DNA of 53,839 nucleotides, from contig NZ_QPMK01000025.1 in the NCBI RefSeq assembly GCF_003344785.1, positions 1 to 53,839 on the forward strand. The letters are read 5' to 3'. This stretch comes from Thalassococcus profundi (lineage in GTDB: Bacteria; Pseudomonadota; Alphaproteobacteria; Rhodobacterales; Rhodobacteraceae). The notes below the pieces were generated by a model. The model was given only the letters and a program-made list of their open reading frames with translations. It was not told where the DNA came from and made no database searches. Below are positions 25,494 through 34,568 of the stretch, one piece after another (position 1 is the stretch's first letter; every line of letters starts with the position of its first letter). Made by a program: the position numbers and the translations under genes.

Positions 25494-28400
25494 TCTCGCG
25501 TGTCATTGAATGGTCCGCCCGCAACCTTGTTCTCGTGTTATTTGCCACGGCCCTGATCATCGCCGCAGGGGTCTGGTCACTGCGCAACTTGCCGATCGAC
25601 GCTATTCCCGATTTGTCGGACGTGCAGGTGATCGTGCTGACCGATTATCCGGGCCAGGCTCCGCAGGTTGTCGAGGATCAGGTCACCTATCCGCTGACTT
25701 CGGCGATGCTTACGGTGCCGCGATCCCGCGTCGTGCGCGGGTTTTCGTTCTTCGGCATTTCCTTTGTCTACATCATCTTCGAAGATGGGGTGGACCCCTA
25801 CTGGGCGCGCAGCAGGGTGCTTGAATACCTGAACGCCGCAGCAGCCCGCCTGCCGGACGGCGTGACGCCCACGCTCGGTCCCGATGCGACCGGGGTAGGA
25901 TGGGTTTACCAATACGCGATCACCGGTGAAAATCTGTCGCTGGCCGAATTGCGGTCGTTGCAGGATTGGGTCGTCCGCTTTGGTGCAAGCCGCGCCGAGG
26001 GCGTGTCCGAAGTAGCCAGCGTCGGCGGCTTCGTCAAGCAATACTCGGTCACTGTGGATCCGGTGCGGATGCGGGCGCAGGGGATCACGCTGTCCGACAT
26101 CGGCAAAGCCATCTCCGAAAGCAACATGGACACCGGCGGGCGCACGGTGGAGCTGTCCGAGTTCGAATTCATGGTGCGCGGGCGGGGCTATCTGGCGGGA
26201 ACCGAGGATATCGGCAACATCACCCTGCGAAGTATCGGTGGGGTTCCGATCAGCCTGAAAGATGTCGCGCGGGTCGAAATCGTCCCCAATGAACGCCGCG
26301 GCATCGCCGAATTGAACGGTGAGGGCGAGGTCGCCAGTGGCATCGTGCTGCAACGGGTGGGTGCCAATGCACTGGATGTGATCGAAAACGCCAAAGCGGA
26401 ACTGGACGTGGTTGCTCAAAGTCTGCCGGACGGCGTCGACATCGTGCCAGTCTATGACCGCTCCAACCTGATCCTGTCAGCAATCGAGACGCTGAAAACG
26501 ACCCTTCTCGAAGAAAGTCTCGTCGTGGCCGGGGTCACGATCATTTTTCTGCTGCACGTTCGGTCTGCTCTTGTGGCTATCATCATGCTGCCGGTGGGGT
26601 TGCTGATGGCGTTCACCGCGATGAAGTTCCTCGGGATCGGGGCCAATATCATGAGCCTCGGCGGCATTGCCATCGCCATCGGCGCGATGATCGACGCCGC
26701 CATCGTGATGATCGAGAACGCGCACAAGCATCTAGAACGTGCCGCCCCCGACAAGCCCCGCATCGAAGTGCTGATTGAAGCCGCAAGCGAGGTCGGCCCG
26801 GCGCTGTTCTTCAGCCTGCTGATCATCACCGTGTCGTTCTTGCCGATCTTTGCACTGGAAGGACAGGAGGGACGCATGTTCGGCCCGCTGGCCTATACCA
26901 AGACGTTTTCGATGGCGGCGGCGGCGTTCCTGTCGGTGACGCTGGTGCCTGCGCTGATGGTGGTCTTCGTGCGCGGCCGGATCATCCCTGAACACCGGAA
27001 TCCGGTGAACCGGGCACTCATCGCCGTTTACCGCCCAATCATCCGCGCCGTGCTGAAGGCCAAAAGTCTCACGATCATCGTGGCTCTCGCCGCACTGGTG
27101 GTCACGATCTGGCCCGCGCGGCAGTTGGGGTCAGAGTTCATGCCCGTCCTGAACGAGGGCACGCTGATGTATATGCCGACCACTTTGCCCGGTCTGTCAG
27201 TCACCAAGGCCGCCGAGTTGATGCAGACGCAAGACCGCATCATCAAGACCTTTCCCGAGGTCCTGACCGTCTTCGGCAAGGCGGGCCGCGCCCTGACCGC
27301 GACCGATCCCGCACCGACCGAGATGTTCGAGACGATCATCCAGCTCCGCCCGGAAGACGAATGGCGGCCCGGTGTGACGACCGAAAGCCTGCGGCAGGAA
27401 ATGGATGCCGCCTTGCAATTTCCCGGCGTATCGAACGCCTGGACGATGCCGATCCGGGCGCGCATCGACATGCTGTCCACAGGCATCCGCACGCCGGTGG
27501 GAATCAAGGTCTTCGGCACCAGCCTGACCGAGATGGAAAAGGTCGCCCGCGAGGTCGAAGCCGTGGTACGCACGGTGCCCGGAACGACCAGCGCCTATGC
27601 CGAACGGGTGATCGGCGGCTATTACCTCGACATCACCCCGGACCGTACGGCGCTTGGCCGCTACGGCCTGTCGGTGCAGGATGTTCAAGAGGTGATCGGC
27701 ATGGCATTGGGGGCCAGGGCCATCACGCAGACCGTCGAGGGGCGCGAGCGCTACGACGTCGCAGTGCGCTATCCGGCGACACTGCGGTCTGATCCGGAGG
27801 CGATTGGGCGCGAGGTTCAGGTTGCACTGCCGGGCGGTGGCACCATTCCGCTGGGGGACGTGGCCACCATTGAACGCACCCGCGGAGCTACGTCGATCCG
27901 CACCGAGAACGGACAGCTTGCCGTATATATCTTTGTCGATATCGTCGGACGCGATCTGGGCGGCTATGTGGCCGAAGCTCAGGCGGCGGTCGCGGCCTCC
28001 GTCACTCTGCCACCCGGCTATTCTTTGGGCTGGAGCGGTCAGTTCGAATACCTTGAACGCGCGAAACAGCGGCTGGCCACTGTTGTGCCGCTGACGCTGG
28101 CGCTGATCTTTCTGCTGCTTTACCTAAACTTCCGCCGCCTGACGGAAACCTTGATCGTGATGCTGTCGCTGCCTTTCGCTCTGGTCGGTGGCATTTGGCT
28201 CATGTGGTTCATGGGCTTCAACATGTCGGTTGCGGTGGCCGTCGGGTTTATCGCGCTGGCCGGGGTGGCGGCTGAAACCGGAGTGATCATGTTGATCTAT
28301 CTCGATCAGGCGTTGAATGAAGCGCGTGCCCGCGCGGGCGACAGGGACCTGACCCGCGACGAGCTCCACGCCGCGATCATGGTGGGTGCAGTAGACCGCG

Positions 28401-28639
28401 TGCGCCCCAAGATGATGACAGTTGTCGCAATCATGGCCGGCCTAATGCCGATCCTTTGGGCGCATGGCACCGGGTCCGAGATCATGCAGCGCATCGCAGT
28501 GCCCATGATCGGGGGAATGGTGTCGTCAACCTTGCTGACCCTGATCGTCATTCCGGCGGTTTATGCCATCATCAAAGGGTGGAGCCTGAAGCAAGCCGGT
28601 ACAGTGCCTGATTTGGCCCTCGGGCGGGCCGCAGAATAA
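25490..28639 (+). CDS. cusA: CusA-like RND copper/silver efflux pump
   Basis: A 1049-residue heavy-metal RND pump with twelve membrane segments and two large periplasmic loops. The start (IEWSARNLVLVLFATALI, then LPIDAIPDLSDVQVIV) is typical of CusA/SilA, and the Met-bearing region NAWTMPIRARIDMLSTGI matches the copper-binding stretch of that subgroup. It takes Cu(I)/Ag(I) from the periplasm or cytoplasm out of the cell, driven by protons. It is full length with no frameshift seen. The gene ends 50 bases before a converging gene. Confidence 0.94.
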   Translation: MISRVIEWSARNLVLVLFATALIIAAGVWSLRNLPIDAIPDLSDVQVIVLTDYPGQAPQVVEDQVTYPLTSAMLTVPRSRVVRGFSFFGISFVYIIFEDGVDPYWARSRVLEYLNAAAARLPDGVTPTLGPDATGVGWVYQYAITGENLSLAELRSLQDWVVRFGASRAEGVSEVASVGGFVKQYSVTVDPVRMRAQGITLSDIGKAISESNMDTGGRTVELSEFEFMVRGRGYLAGTEDIGNITLRSIGGVPISLKDVARVEIVPNERRGIAELNGEGEVASGIVLQRVGANALDVIENAKAELDVVAQSLPDGVDIVPVYDRSNLILSAIETLKTTLLEESLVVAGVTIIFLLHVRSALVAIIMLPVGLLMAFTAMKFLGIGANIMSLGGIAIAIGAMIDAAIVMIENAHKHLERAAPDKPRIEVLIEAASEVGPALFFSLLIITVSFLPIFALEGQEGRMFGPLAYTKTFSMAAAAFLSVTLVPALMVVFVRGRIIPEHRNPVNRALIAVYRPIIRAVLKAKSLTIIVALAALVVTIWPARQLGSEFMPVLNEGTLMYMPTTLPGLSVTKAAELMQTQDRIIKTFPEVLTVFGKAGRALTATDPAPTEMFETIIQLRPEDEWRPGVTTESLRQEMDAALQFPGVSNAWTMPIRARIDMLSTGIRTPVGIKVFGTSLTEMEKVAREVEAVVRTVPGTTSAYAERVIGGYYLDITPDRTALGRYGLSVQDVQEVIGMALGARAITQTVEGRERYDVAVRYPATLRSDPEAIGREVQVALPGGGTIPLGDVATIERTRGATSIRTENGQLAVYIFVDIVGRDLGGYVAEAQAAVAASVTLPPGYSLGWSGQFEYLERAKQRLATVVPLTLALIFLLLYLNFRRLTETLIVMLSLPFALVGGIWLMWFMGFNMSVAVAVGFIALAGVAAETGVIMLIYLDQALNEARARAGDRDLTRDELHAAIMVGAVDRVRPKMMTVVAIMAGLMPILWAHGTGSEIMQRIAVPMIGGMVSSTLLTLIVIPAVYAIIKGWSLKQAGTVPDLALGRAAE

Positions 28640-28689
28640 GGGCAACGGCGTCAAGCAAGCAATAGGATATTGAGATGTATGCTCGAAAC

Positions 28690-29931
28690 CTATGGAGTCA
28701 CTGCGACTTCGACCATGCGGATTGTAGTGTCCCCATCCCCGCCGCCGGTCGGCTGCGTCCAGGCCACAAACGTACCGGCGTCTCCGCGCGCCATTCGGGG
28801 AAAACCGATCGATCCGCCGCCCCGATTGATATGGAGCGCCTGAGGCGCTGCGCATCCGGTACTTCGCGATATGTGGCACATGACGATCGCTTCACTGCCT
28901 CCCACATATTCAATCCAGAGCGCCAATGCGCTTCCATCCGGCATTTGCAGAACATCCACCCGTCCCGCGGCTGTGCCGAGGTCAATGCGGAGCGGTTCGT
29001 CAAACTGCGCGCCGCCATCGTCCGAAAACGCGATATAAACCTCCGGTTTATTCTCAGCTGCAGTGAACCAGATGACGGACACCTTGTCGTCCATCGTATC
29101 AACAGCTGGGCCATTTACGGGGCAGCCGGCAATTTCCCATCCGTCGTCGTGAACAGTGAGGGGTTGCGTCCAGTCCCCTCCGGTAGATCGAACAATCGAA
29201 ATGTCGCGGATTTCATCGGCGGTTCGATCACGATAGACCACCACGATATCGCCCGAAGCGGTCCGCGCTGCGGACGTCTGACAACAAGTACAAGCGCGCG
29301 CGTCCAACAGGCTTTCTGGCTTCATCGTTCCGTCAGAGTTGATCTGTCGTGCGCGCAGCTGCATCGCATTCTCGAAGTTTTCGCCTTCTGTTTGACTGTC
29401 ATACTCCCGGCCATCCAGCCACAGCGCCGTCAACCCACCAAACTGATCGGGAACCAACGAAACAAAACCGTGCTCGCGTTGTGATCTGTCATCATGGGGA
29501 ACAAGCGGTTCCGTCCAGCTTCTGCCTTCATCTTTAGAAAAAGCGATATTGACGTCATATTGGTAATCACCCTCCCCATTCAGTTTAAGCCATTGTGCCG
29601 CCAGGCCGCCATCAGCCAGCACCGCTACCGATGGAAAATCGGCCCAGTTGATGTAAATCTTTGACGATTTATGAATTGTGCGAGCGTCCGACCACTCACT
29701 GCCATCGAGGATGGCCATGCGAACTTCAGATTCGGCTCCTTTTTCTTCTGTCCAGCTCAATATGATCCGGCCATCCGGCAAGGTTGCAAGTGATGGTTCA
29801 CGGGCGCCGATGCCGACCGGTGCTGCGCGGTCGGTCAATCTAAAGAGGCCGGTTTCCTCGGCATGAGTTGCGGTGGAAGATCCGAAAAATGCAGCAAGGA
29901 TCAGAATCGATGCAGCGAGACACTTACTCAT
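28690..29931 (-). CDS. Exported BNR-repeat (sialidase-like) protein with CxCC motif
   Basis: A 413-residue protein with a signal peptide ending near THAEE and several sialidase-type Asp-box/BNR repeats (SKDEGRSWTEP, STGGDWTQP, SDDGGAQFDEP), predicting a beta-propeller. The catalytic Arg triad of true sialidases is not evident. It carries LDARACTCCQTS in the middle, a CxCC motif, and another Cys pair later (MCHIS, GCAAP), which could bind copper. It is last in a minus-strand set with a cytochrome c, an ABC membrane protein and cupredoxins. A copper-related periplasmic role is more likely than glycan cleavage, by inference. Confidence 0.75.
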   Translation of the reverse strand: MSKCLAASILILAAFFGSSTATHAEETGLFRLTDRAAPVGIGAREPSLATLPDGRIILSWTEEKGAESEVRMAILDGSEWSDARTIHKSSKIYINWADFPSVAVLADGGLAAQWLKLNGEGDYQYDVNIAFSKDEGRSWTEPLVPHDDRSQREHGFVSLVPDQFGGLTALWLDGREYDSQTEGENFENAMQLRARQINSDGTMKPESLLDARACTCCQTSAARTASGDIVVVYRDRTADEIRDISIVRSTGGDWTQPLTVHDDGWEIAGCPVNGPAVDTMDDKVSVIWFTAAENKPEVYIAFSDDGGAQFDEPLRIDLGTAAGRVDVLQMPDGSALALWIEYVGGSEAIVMCHISRSTGCAAPQALHINRGGGSIGFPRMARGDAGTFVAWTQPTGGGDGDTTIRMVEVAVTP

Positions 29932-30026
29932 CTAGAGAATTTTCCCCAACAGTTGTCGCCATGTCGCAGCGAACAGAATGGTAGTTACCCGCGAACCAAT
30001 TCCACCCTTTTGACCGTCGAAACGGC

Positions 30027-30467
30027 TCAATATATCCCGTTGGCACGCTGCAATGCACGAATGTAAGACACGATATCGAGAATATCTGATCGCGTCACGC
30101 CTTCAACCGCTGGCATGTTACCAAATTTCCAATGATGCGCCCGAACTCCATTTTGCGCCGCGAGGACAAACGCCATGTCGCCGTGGTGGCTCGGTTCATA
30201 GATCTTGTGAACAAGCGGTGGAGCAATGCCATCCCGGCCTTGTCCATTCAGGCCGTGGCAGGCGGCACAGACCGCATCATAAGCACTTGCGCCAATTTGC
30301 TCCTGCTCGGTCAAGCTGCTTGGCAGCTTGACAGTTGCAAGCGCACCTGCAGGGAGCACCCTGCCCTCCTCCGTCCGGGTGCCCGTTTGGGAGTCTGTTT
30401 GCTGCTTGAAATACCATCCCGCCGCAACAACGGCAACCAGAGCAAAAAATATCGCTGCCCATTTCAT
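30027..30467 (-). CDS. Class I c-type cytochrome, membrane anchored
   Basis: A 146-residue protein with one N-terminal membrane segment (KWAAIFFALVAVVAAGWYF) and a single haem site CAACHG. The axial Met is probably in FGNMPAVEG, and DILDIVSYIRAL is the C-terminal helix of mono-haem cytochromes. It faces the periplasm and transfers electrons, perhaps for the multicopper oxidase or the cupredoxins. ATG 30467 has AGGAG 9 bases ahead. An alternative ATG at 30485 overlaps the preceding stop (ATGA). Either way it is coupled to the ABC membrane gene. Confidence 0.85.
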   Translation of the reverse strand: MKWAAIFFALVAVVAAGWYFKQQTDSQTGTRTEEGRVLPAGALATVKLPSSLTEQEQIGASAYDAVCAACHGLNGQGRDGIAPPLVHKIYEPSHHGDMAFVLAAQNGVRAHHWKFGNMPAVEGVTRSDILDIVSYIRALQRANGIY

Positions 30468-30481
30468 TCTATCAGACTCCT

Positions 30482-31786
30482 TCATGATGTTGCGATCGCC
30501 CCCTGTCTCTTCACAGACAAAGCCGGGTAACTCAGTGTAGCTTCCTCGAATTGGCTGACCTCTTCCAGCTTGGGGTTGTCTGCCTGAGCTTTCCCCGATC
30601 GCTGAATCGATCCAGTGAAAAAGGTCGTGATTTCCTGGTACCGGATCCGCGTGTCTTCCAGCGTCTGATAGTAACTGAAGAGCTCTTTCAGCGGTGCCGA
30701 GAAGTCCTTGTGTGCTGCCAGGACGGCCACCAACGCGCCGAGTGTAATGCGACCTTCGATGACAAAATATCCACCCAAAGAGTAGAACAGGAATGGCGTC
30801 AGCGCGGTCAGAAAATTGTTGAGGGCCTTGATGAAGAACTTCAGGCGGAAGATCTTCCTGCGCACGTGCTCAAGCTCTCTGAAGCTTGCACTCGCTGGGA
30901 GCAGCCCGGCCGAATTGACCTGCCGTTGGCGCAGTTGATCGCTGAGCTGCCTGCCAAGCTGTCGGACTTCCTTGATCCTGGTGCGCGAAAGCGCGTTGAC
31001 CCGGCGTTGCAGCTTGGGCAGCAGCACAAGCTGAATTGGCAGTACGGTCAGTGCTGCGGCACCCAAGACAGGGTCCTGAACGAACATGAAAAACAGGATC
31101 GTCAAAAGCGTACCGCCTTGCAGGATTGGCAGCGTAAGGACATCCGCCGCGAAGCCCCCTATGGGCTCAACTTCCTGTGCGAGAATAGGGACGATTTCAC
31201 TCTGGTTTCGGGAGTCCGGATCGCTGCGCCATTGCCGATAGACAAGCAGGCGGAAGTGCCGCAGAAAACGCTCAGCGACATACCCTTTGAAGACGTTTAG
31301 GCCATATTTGTTTAACCCATTCAGCATGATCGCCAGAAGATAGAGACCACAAAGAAGTATGAGGAAAACGACCTGATCGAACTCTTGTCCCAAAATGGCA
31401 ATGGGGAAACGGCCTGAATCCAGAGCGTTGTTTACGATTTGCTTTGGCAGTTCCAAGGTCAGATAGAGAATAGGCATCGCAATGAGGCTAACCAGAATCA
31501 TCAACGCCTGCTGCCTTCTGGAGTAGCGCAAGACGGTGCTGAAAAGGCTCCTTTCAAGCCCTCGTATGGGTTCAGGATGGAACTCAGGGGTGCAACGATG
31601 CTTCCAAAGCTTCAGAACGCCGCGAATGGCAAGATATGAGCCAACGGTGATCAGCAGCGCAGGCGCCAAGACCAGTATGAGATGAATGAACGGGTGCACC
31701 CAGTCTGGCGTGACATCGTTGTAGTCGTACCCAAAAGCGGCAGCTACGTCGTGTACAAGCAGGTGATACCTGTCCAAGAGTGACAT
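30482..31786 (-). CDS. ABC exporter-type transmembrane protein lacking an ATPase domain
   Basis: A 434-residue protein with an extra N-terminal membrane segment and a type-I ABC exporter membrane domain (about residues 85-370; ALGALVAVLAAHKDFSAPLKELF is the typical end of segment 6). After the linker it reads LEEVSQFEEATLSYPALSVK, which corresponds to the first strand and A-loop Tyr of an ATPase domain, then stops. No Walker A, signature or Walker B follows in any frame before the cytochrome gene. Either the ATPase part was lost or an ATPase is supplied from elsewhere. Neighbours are cupredoxin (9-base gap) and cytochrome c. Substrate unknown. Confidence 0.75.
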   Translation of the reverse strand: MSLLDRYHLLVHDVAAAFGYDYNDVTPDWVHPFIHLILVLAPALLITVGSYLAIRGVLKLWKHRCTPEFHPEPIRGLERSLFSTVLRYSRRQQALMILVSLIAMPILYLTLELPKQIVNNALDSGRFPIAILGQEFDQVVFLILLCGLYLLAIMLNGLNKYGLNVFKGYVAERFLRHFRLLVYRQWRSDPDSRNQSEIVPILAQEVEPIGGFAADVLTLPILQGGTLLTILFFMFVQDPVLGAAALTVLPIQLVLLPKLQRRVNALSRTRIKEVRQLGRQLSDQLRQRQVNSAGLLPASASFRELEHVRRKIFRLKFFIKALNNFLTALTPFLFYSLGGYFVIEGRITLGALVAVLAAHKDFSAPLKELFSYYQTLEDTRIRYQEITTFFTGSIQRSGKAQADNPKLEEVSQFEEATLSYPALSVKRQGAIATS

Positions 31787-31795
31787 TGAAAATGT

Positions 31796-32329
31796 CTAAC
31801 CCTTGGATTTCGGCGCGAGGTGATCGTGGACGATGATGACGCCCCACATGCCCGCCTCCCGGTGGCCGGGTATCAAGCATGCAAACTCCAGGTTGGTCAC
31901 ATCGGAGAACTCCCAGATCAATTCGGCATTTTGTCCACTAGGGATAGAAACTGAATTGGCGTTGTCATGTTGCATATCGGGGTGTTCGCGCATCCACTGC
32001 TGGTGTTCTGCAACCTCGTCAAAGGAGCCGAGAAAAAACTCGTGATCCAGTCCGCCCAGATTGCTGATCAAAAAGCGGACAACTGAACCGCTCTCGATGT
32101 GGAGTGCGTCCGGCTCGAAAAGCATGTAGCCGCTTTCTGTCTCCCTGATGGACAATTCAATCGTCCTGTCGATTGAGGAGCCATCACCGGGCCTCCCGAA
32201 CGGATCATGGCCAGGCACTTCGAATGCACGCGCGTGAGGCTGCTGGCCCTTGCCACTGGAAGCGCCCACTGAAAAAGCCGGAAGGACAAGCGCAAGGGCG
32301 ATGGTGCAGGTTCTCAGGAAATTCGTCAT
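31796..32329 (-). CDS. Cupredoxin-domain periplasmic protein
   Basis: A 177-residue protein with a signal peptide (ALALVLPAFSVGA) and a C-terminal plastocyanin-like domain. The ligand loop is FACLIPGHREAGMWG (Cys, His, Met), and the upstream His lies in LDHEFFLGSF. This is a type-1 copper site of the CopC-associated kind. The start has GGAGG 9 bases ahead. It shares its arrangement with the first half of the cupredoxin-CusF fusion upstream, from which it is separated by a strong hairpin at 32398-32426. Confidence 0.88.
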   Translation of the reverse strand: MTNFLRTCTIALALVLPAFSVGASSGKGQQPHARAFEVPGHDPFGRPGDGSSIDRTIELSIRETESGYMLFEPDALHIESGSVVRFLISNLGGLDHEFFLGSFDEVAEHQQWMREHPDMQHDNANSVSIPSGQNAELIWEFSDVTNLEFACLIPGHREAGMWGVIIVHDHLAPKSKG

Positions 32330-32397
32330 GCTCGGCTACCTCCGTAGCGCTTGATTTTTTGTGATCTTCTTGCTTGCTCGGGCCAAGCCTCAAAGCG

Positions 32398-32426
32398 ATG
32401 GGGCCGGAGTGTTTCCCCGGCCCCAT
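32398..32426 (-). terminator. Strong hairpin between the two cupredoxin genes
   Basis: ATGGGGCCGG and CCGGCCCCAT form a perfect 10-bp GC-rich stem around a 9-base loop, 10 bases after the stop of the cupredoxin-CusF gene. There is no long U-run on the minus strand. It probably stops or stabilises the message before the next cupredoxin gene. Confidence 0.6.
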
Positions 32427-32435
32427 TGTTTGTCA

Positions 32436-33152
32436 TCACTTCATCTGCGTGACGGTCAGTTTACCCTTGACCCGGTCGGCGACGAATTCGATGTCCTGAC
32501 CTTCCGCCATCTTGGCCACCATCGCCTCATCGGCGCGGAACACCATGGTCATTGCGGGCATATCCAGGTTGACGAGAGGGCCGTGGATAATTGTGACCTT
32601 GCCGGCTTTGGCGTCGATTTTCTTGATGGTCCCGCTCGTGTATTCCACGTCAGCCTGAGCCATCTGGTCACCGACTGCGACCTCACGGTGCATGCCGGAT
32701 TCGTAGTGGCCCGGGATCAGGCACGCCGCTTCGAACGTACCAGAATTTGCGAAAGTCCACACAACCTCGCCCGAGGCGCCCGCATCGAGACGAATACGGT
32801 TCGGATCGTCATGTTCCATGTCCATCTTGGCCATTTCGATCTTATGCTCGGCATTACGCTCTACCGTGTCGAGGACGAATTCATGCTCCAGCTCACCCTT
32901 GTTGGTGATGTTGAAGCGGATGGTTTCGCCCTCCTTGATATCCATCGGCTCACTCTCGATCAGCATCTGGCCCTCATCGTTTTCGAGCAAAGTGACGTCG
33001 ATTGTACGATCCACCTTGGCGGCGTCACCCGGCATGCCGACCATCATTGCGGCTGGCTTGGTCTCCCCATGCCCACCGTCGTGTGTACCTGCAGCAAAGG
33101 CCGGTGCGGATAACGCGATCGCAAAGCTTGTCGTCAAAAGAAGATTTCTCAT
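32436..33152 (-). CDS. Cupredoxin-CusF fusion protein
   Basis: A 238-residue periplasmic protein made of two copper modules. After the signal (LLLTTSFAIALSAPAFA) comes a His-rich stretch (HDGGHGE) and a cupredoxin domain with LEHEFVLDT and AACLIPGHYESGMHRE as copper ligands. The last 80 residues form a CusF-like barrel with the VNLDMPAMTMVF segment, where CusF binds Cu(I)/Ag(I) through Met, His and a Trp-type residue. It probably shuttles periplasmic copper between the multicopper oxidase and the Cus pump. ATG 33152 is used; upstream codons overlap the oxidase gene and do not look like a signal. Confidence 0.9.
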   Translation of the reverse strand: MRNLLLTTSFAIALSAPAFAAGTHDGGHGETKPAAMMVGMPGDAAKVDRTIDVTLLENDEGQMLIESEPMDIKEGETIRFNITNKGELEHEFVLDTVERNAEHKIEMAKMDMEHDDPNRIRLDAGASGEVVWTFANSGTFEAACLIPGHYESGMHREVAVGDQMAQADVEYTSGTIKKIDAKAGKVTIIHGPLVNLDMPAMTMVFRADEAMVAKMAEGQDIEFVADRVKGKLTVTQMK

Positions 33153-33198
33153 TTTATTGTCCTGTAGGTTGGTTTGGTTGGAGTTGACGAAGGGCCGC

Positions 33199-34557
33199 TC
33201 AGCCCTTCGAGGTTGGTTTCGGTGTGAGAATGGTCTTGGGGCTGTTGTTGGAGGCAAATTCGGGTAATTCGCCGGTCCATTCGTAGGCCATCTCGCCCGG
33301 AGGATTTTCGTACCAGCCGGGATCGGAGTAATCGTCCGCGTCGATGCCGTCTCGCACCTTCACGACCGAAAACATGCCGCCCATCTCGATGGGTCCGTAC
33401 GGGCCCCAACCCGTCATCATCGGGATGGTATTGTCAGGCAGCGGCATTTCCATTTTTGCCATGTCCCCCATGCCGGACATGCCCATCGGCATGTATTCCG
33501 GCTGGAATTGACGTATCTTCTGGGTCAGCGGCTTCTTGTTCACCCCGATGAACGTCGGCACGTCATGGCCCATGGCGTTCATCGTATGGTGAGATTTGTG
33601 GCAATGGATCGCCCAATCACCCAGATGATCAGCTGTGAATTCGTAGGCGCGCATCGCACCTACGGGAATGTCGATGCTCACCTCCGGCCACTGTGCTTCA
33701 GGCGGCACCCAGCCGCCATCCGTGCAGGTGACCTTGAAGTCATAGCCGTGCATATGGATCGGGTGGTTCGTCATCGTAAGGTTCCCAACCCGTACTCGCA
33801 CCCGGTCGCCCTTGTTCACGACCAGCGGATCGATGTCGGGGAAGATCCGGCTGTTCCAGGTCCAAAGGTTGAAATCCGTCATCGTCATGATGCGGGGTAC
33901 ATAGGTACCCGGATCGATGTCGAAGGCATTCAGCATGATCAGGAAATCACGATCCACCGGCATGAATGTGGGATCCTTGGGGTGGACCACGAACATGCCC
34001 ATCATCCCCATCGCCATCTGGGTCATTTCATCGCCGTGGGGGTGGTACATGAACGTTCCGGACTTCACCAAGTCGAATTCGTAGACGAAGGTTTTGCCCG
34101 GCGGGATGCTTGGATGGCTCAACCCGGAGACCCCATCCATGCCCGACGGAAGAATCAGCCCGTGCCAGTGTACCGTTGTGCCTTCCGGCAGCTTATTGGT
34201 GACGTAGATGCGCACCCGGTCGCCTTCGACAGCTTCAATTGTCGGGCCGGTGGATTGGCCGTTGTAGCCCCACAAATGCGCGATCATGCCGTCGGCAAGC
34301 TCGCGTTCTACCGGTTCGGCCACGAGGTGAAATTCTTTCACCCCGTTGTTCATCCGGTGCGGCAGGGTCCACCCGTTCAATGTGACCACAGGTGTGTAGT
34401 CCGGCCCGGAATTGGGACGCGCCGTGATCGCCGTAGCCGCACTGTCCATCTGCGCGGCTTCGGGCAAACCCATGTTCAGGGTTTGACCCCAGGCTTTCGA
34501 AGAGACCAGCGTTGCACCTGCCGCGCCGGCTCCGAGTAATTGACGTCTGTTCAACAT
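33199..34557 (-). CDS. Multicopper oxidase, CopA/CuiD type (first copy)
   Basis: A 452-residue Tat-exported oxidase (NRRQLLGAGAAGATL). The four copper motifs are complete: HWHG, YHPHGD, HPIHMHGYD and HCHKSHHTMNAM, where the last supplies the type-1 Cys, His and Met. A Met-rich stretch MPMGMSGMGDMAKMEM near residue 375 suggests Cu(I) binding. It would oxidise periplasmic Cu(I) to the less toxic Cu(II). It lies between the TolC-type gene (11-base gap) and the cupredoxin-CusF gene. Confidence 0.93.
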   Translation of the reverse strand: MLNRRQLLGAGAAGATLVSSKAWGQTLNMGLPEAAQMDSAATAITARPNSGPDYTPVVTLNGWTLPHRMNNGVKEFHLVAEPVERELADGMIAHLWGYNGQSTGPTIEAVEGDRVRIYVTNKLPEGTTVHWHGLILPSGMDGVSGLSHPSIPPGKTFVYEFDLVKSGTFMYHPHGDEMTQMAMGMMGMFVVHPKDPTFMPVDRDFLIMLNAFDIDPGTYVPRIMTMTDFNLWTWNSRIFPDIDPLVVNKGDRVRVRVGNLTMTNHPIHMHGYDFKVTCTDGGWVPPEAQWPEVSIDIPVGAMRAYEFTADHLGDWAIHCHKSHHTMNAMGHDVPTFIGVNKKPLTQKIRQFQPEYMPMGMSGMGDMAKMEMPLPDNTIPMMTGWGPYGPIEMGGMFSVVKVRDGIDADDYSDPGWYENPPGEMAYEWTGELPEFASNNSPKTILTPKPTSKG

Positions 34558-34568
34558 GTCAGTTCCTT

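Noticed and set aside
28690-29931. Calling the BNR-repeat protein a functional sialidase
   Set aside because: The catalytic Arg triad is not evident and the context is copper resistance, so only the fold is claimed.
33508-34539. A 343-codon plus-strand frame over the multicopper oxidase
   Set aside because: Rich in His and Arg because it is the complement of the copper-site codons; no start signal.
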